Shown here: one piece after another, positions 28,201 to 31,200 of the stretch
Layout: each line of letters opens with the position of its first letter
Position numbering within the stretch: the stretch's first letter is position 1
Assembly (NCBI GenBank): GCA_949316235.1
Contig: OX438745.1
Coordinates: 3,353,001 to 3,417,000, forward strand
Length of the DNA stretch: 64,000 nt
Direction: 5' to 3'
DNA from: Oegoconia quadripuncta
Lineage: Eukaryota > Arthropoda > Insecta > Lepidoptera > Autostichidae
Made by a program: the position numbers and the translations under genes
Notes under the pieces: generated by a model
Databases searched by the model: none
What the model was told of the DNA's origin: nothing
What the model saw: only the letters and a program-made list of their open reading frames with translations

Positions 28201-31200
28201 TAGGGAGATTCGTCTGTACACAGAAGTAACAAATTTTACATATGAAAATCAAACTAAAATACAAAACACAAGTACAGAAACATCAAATTGTGTTTGTCGT
28301 AGTATACAAAAAGGCCACAGCTCAGTGTGTGGATTTGCTAACACTATTTTCCTCATAATTTGATGCTTTTTTTTGATCTGGATATTTTTATAGATGTTTT
28401 GATTTGAGGTAAACGACCTGAATGACATTGGAATAAAATATAACTTATTTATTAATTTACTACTGTGATAGAAAAGGTCAAAATTCTCGTTTTATCTCAG
28501 TTTTCTTAATATTCATATGTCGTAAGTGCCACATTAGGTAATATGAGAAAACTACTGTTTTGACGATTTCAAACGAGTTATCGATTGAGAGATATGATTT
28601 GGTTCGATTATAAAGGTGAGCTTATAAAGGCTCTTGAAAAGTTTTGTGCGGAGTCTGGCATCGCTGTTTTTTTTTGCAAAATGGCGTCGTAGGTACAATT
28701 TAAATTTAATATTTGAATTGGAACATCGAATCGAAAAGCGTCACATTATACGATTCTTCTTCAATTTAAGAGCTATGCTCTTGTCGGTGGAGTAACGACC
28801 ATGTCTCTCTACTTTTCGCCCTCGTTTTAACCTCGACACGACATTCACCTTTTCTTTCACTTGGTCAAAGTAATTACGCCTAGGTCTTCCCCTTCCTCTC
28901 TTTCCTTCAATCTTTCCCTCAATTATGTTCTTCAAAAAAATATCGTGTCGTATCAAGTGACCTATCATCTTTCCTCTTCGGTTCTCAACTGTGGCTAATT
29001 ATAAGGCTCAAAATATTATGGTTTTGAATATTTATGCCCAATTATCTGCATAACGTGACGGTTTAGGACACTATGTTATGCGACATTCTTTGTTCGTCTA
29101 TATGTCGCCAACCCAATTGTATAAGCTTGATTTTGCGACGCGATTTTGAAAACAGAAATGAAAATGGCGGATCGGGACTGTGCTAAAAGTTATTTTTTAT
29201 AATTTTATTTTCGAATATTTACACTAATTATCAATAGTTAACAGTCAAAAATTCTTTATTTTGTACGTATACACAGGGCACACATAAAATAGTCGGATTT
29301 TACGTATGATGGATGTCAAAGTCTGAAATAAATGATTTTTTTTCTGTCTTTCTTTACATTTTTAATCTACTACTTGTCCACAAAGCAATTTTCCACAACA
29401 AAATTATTCGTGATAACTAAGGCCCGTATTAATAAACCATTCTCAATACAAGTCTTGAGGCTGTATCACATGAGATGCGTCTTAAACAGTTGACGCTATC
29501 TCAAGCTCCGTGCTAATTTATAAACCAATCTTGACGTCTGCTCAGCTGAGATCACTTTTCAAGTATTCGGCTCAGCGGCGAATGAATGATAGTCTTGAGT
29601 TTCGTTATTAATACACGCACTTCTCAAGTCAGTACTGCTTGAGTATTCACGTGCGTTACAGGTCTCACGTTAGGTTTATTAATCAACACGTTTACTTAAG
29701 ACCGGTCACAAGACTGTTCTCAATCTTGAGAATGGTCTATTAATACAGGCCTTAGATTTTGTTTATATATGTATAATCGCTTTTCGGCTTAGCATCCTCT
29801 AACAAAAATTCGTCACACTACCCCCGCGGGTTTCGATCCCGCATCCATTAGTTTCGAAGGCAGGGTCCACTACGTTTCTATATCAAATAATCATGAAAAT
29901 ATTAGCAATTTGCTATACAATTACGCATTTAATCGACACGGTATCAACCGTGTAAATATTGATAACAATTTTATAGCTTGCCTTGTCGTCACCAGCGACG
30001 CAAACAACTAAGTACCTAAGTGAAAAAACAATACAAAGAAATAAATCACACTGTCTGTGGTAAGCGGTTGTTTTGAATTTTTACTCGATCATCTACAATC
30101 AGACTAATATACCTATGTATTATTAAAATACCTATATAATATCCGGGTACCGGGTAAAAATACCTATATAATATATATGTAGGGACACACAGGGTTAGCG
30201 AACGATTGCACCGCGTGGGCTCGCCAGTCGTCCCCCGTCGCGCTCCTCGCTAACCCGCCCTCGTATACCGTGTTCTATGTAATACTGTTTCGTATAATTT
30301 AGAGTCAGATAAATAAACAACTGTGAATGTGAATCTCTCGTTTTCCTTATCGATACACTGCACACCTTCTGATTGACTGTACCCAACCCGTACACTAGAT
30401 CTACTACGTACATATATATATATGTCCGGGTCAGTACGCTTCCACCTTCGACCTCATCTTCACTTAACATCAGGTGTGATTGAGGTCTAGTACCAACCCG
30501 TTTAGTATAAAATAATAATAATAATAATAATTTTACACATACATTATGTCATCTATCACTTTCGCGACATATTCCTCATTTTCTAAGTTAGTCATTTGAG
30601 TATAACGCTGCTGATTGTATAATTAAATTCCTGGAACTCATTGTGGAAGCTTTAGTAGAATAGTACAGCCGTTTGTTTTCTCAAATAAATAAAAAAAGCG
30701 CGCGAGAGTGCGAGCGCCAAGTTCACAAAAAGGAGCACGCTGTGCAGACACGCGTCGCTTTGAGACATTTATAGCGCTGTATCTATTAGAGGAATAGATA
30801 GATAAAATGTTTATTTGTATATTACAGAAACACATACAAAAATATACGACCGCACAATTATTACAAATTATATTCTTTATTGTACACCAACAGTAGTAAA
30901 GTAATTATTCTGCCTGGTGTTAGGTACATATACTATAGTTTTAACCATGTAATGATTTTATAAAGAAAAGAAAGAAAGGGCGGAATTTAGAGAAGTGTGG
31001 AAAGGACTCCACCGACAAGAGCAAAGCTAAGCTCTTAAATTGAAGAGAGAGAGACTGATTTTACGGAAAATTTCATACAAATTAAGTATCCAGAGATCCT
31101 CTAATTTTTGAATTCACAGATTGACAGGTAATTAAAATTAAAGGTTATTTCTCGTCGACCTAGTTCTTAAAGCTTGGCACCAAGTTAGCTCTCATAGCAC

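Noticed and set aside
30185..30345. Solo LTR
   Set aside because: No matching second copy, no terminal TG/CA pair and no target duplication could be seen.
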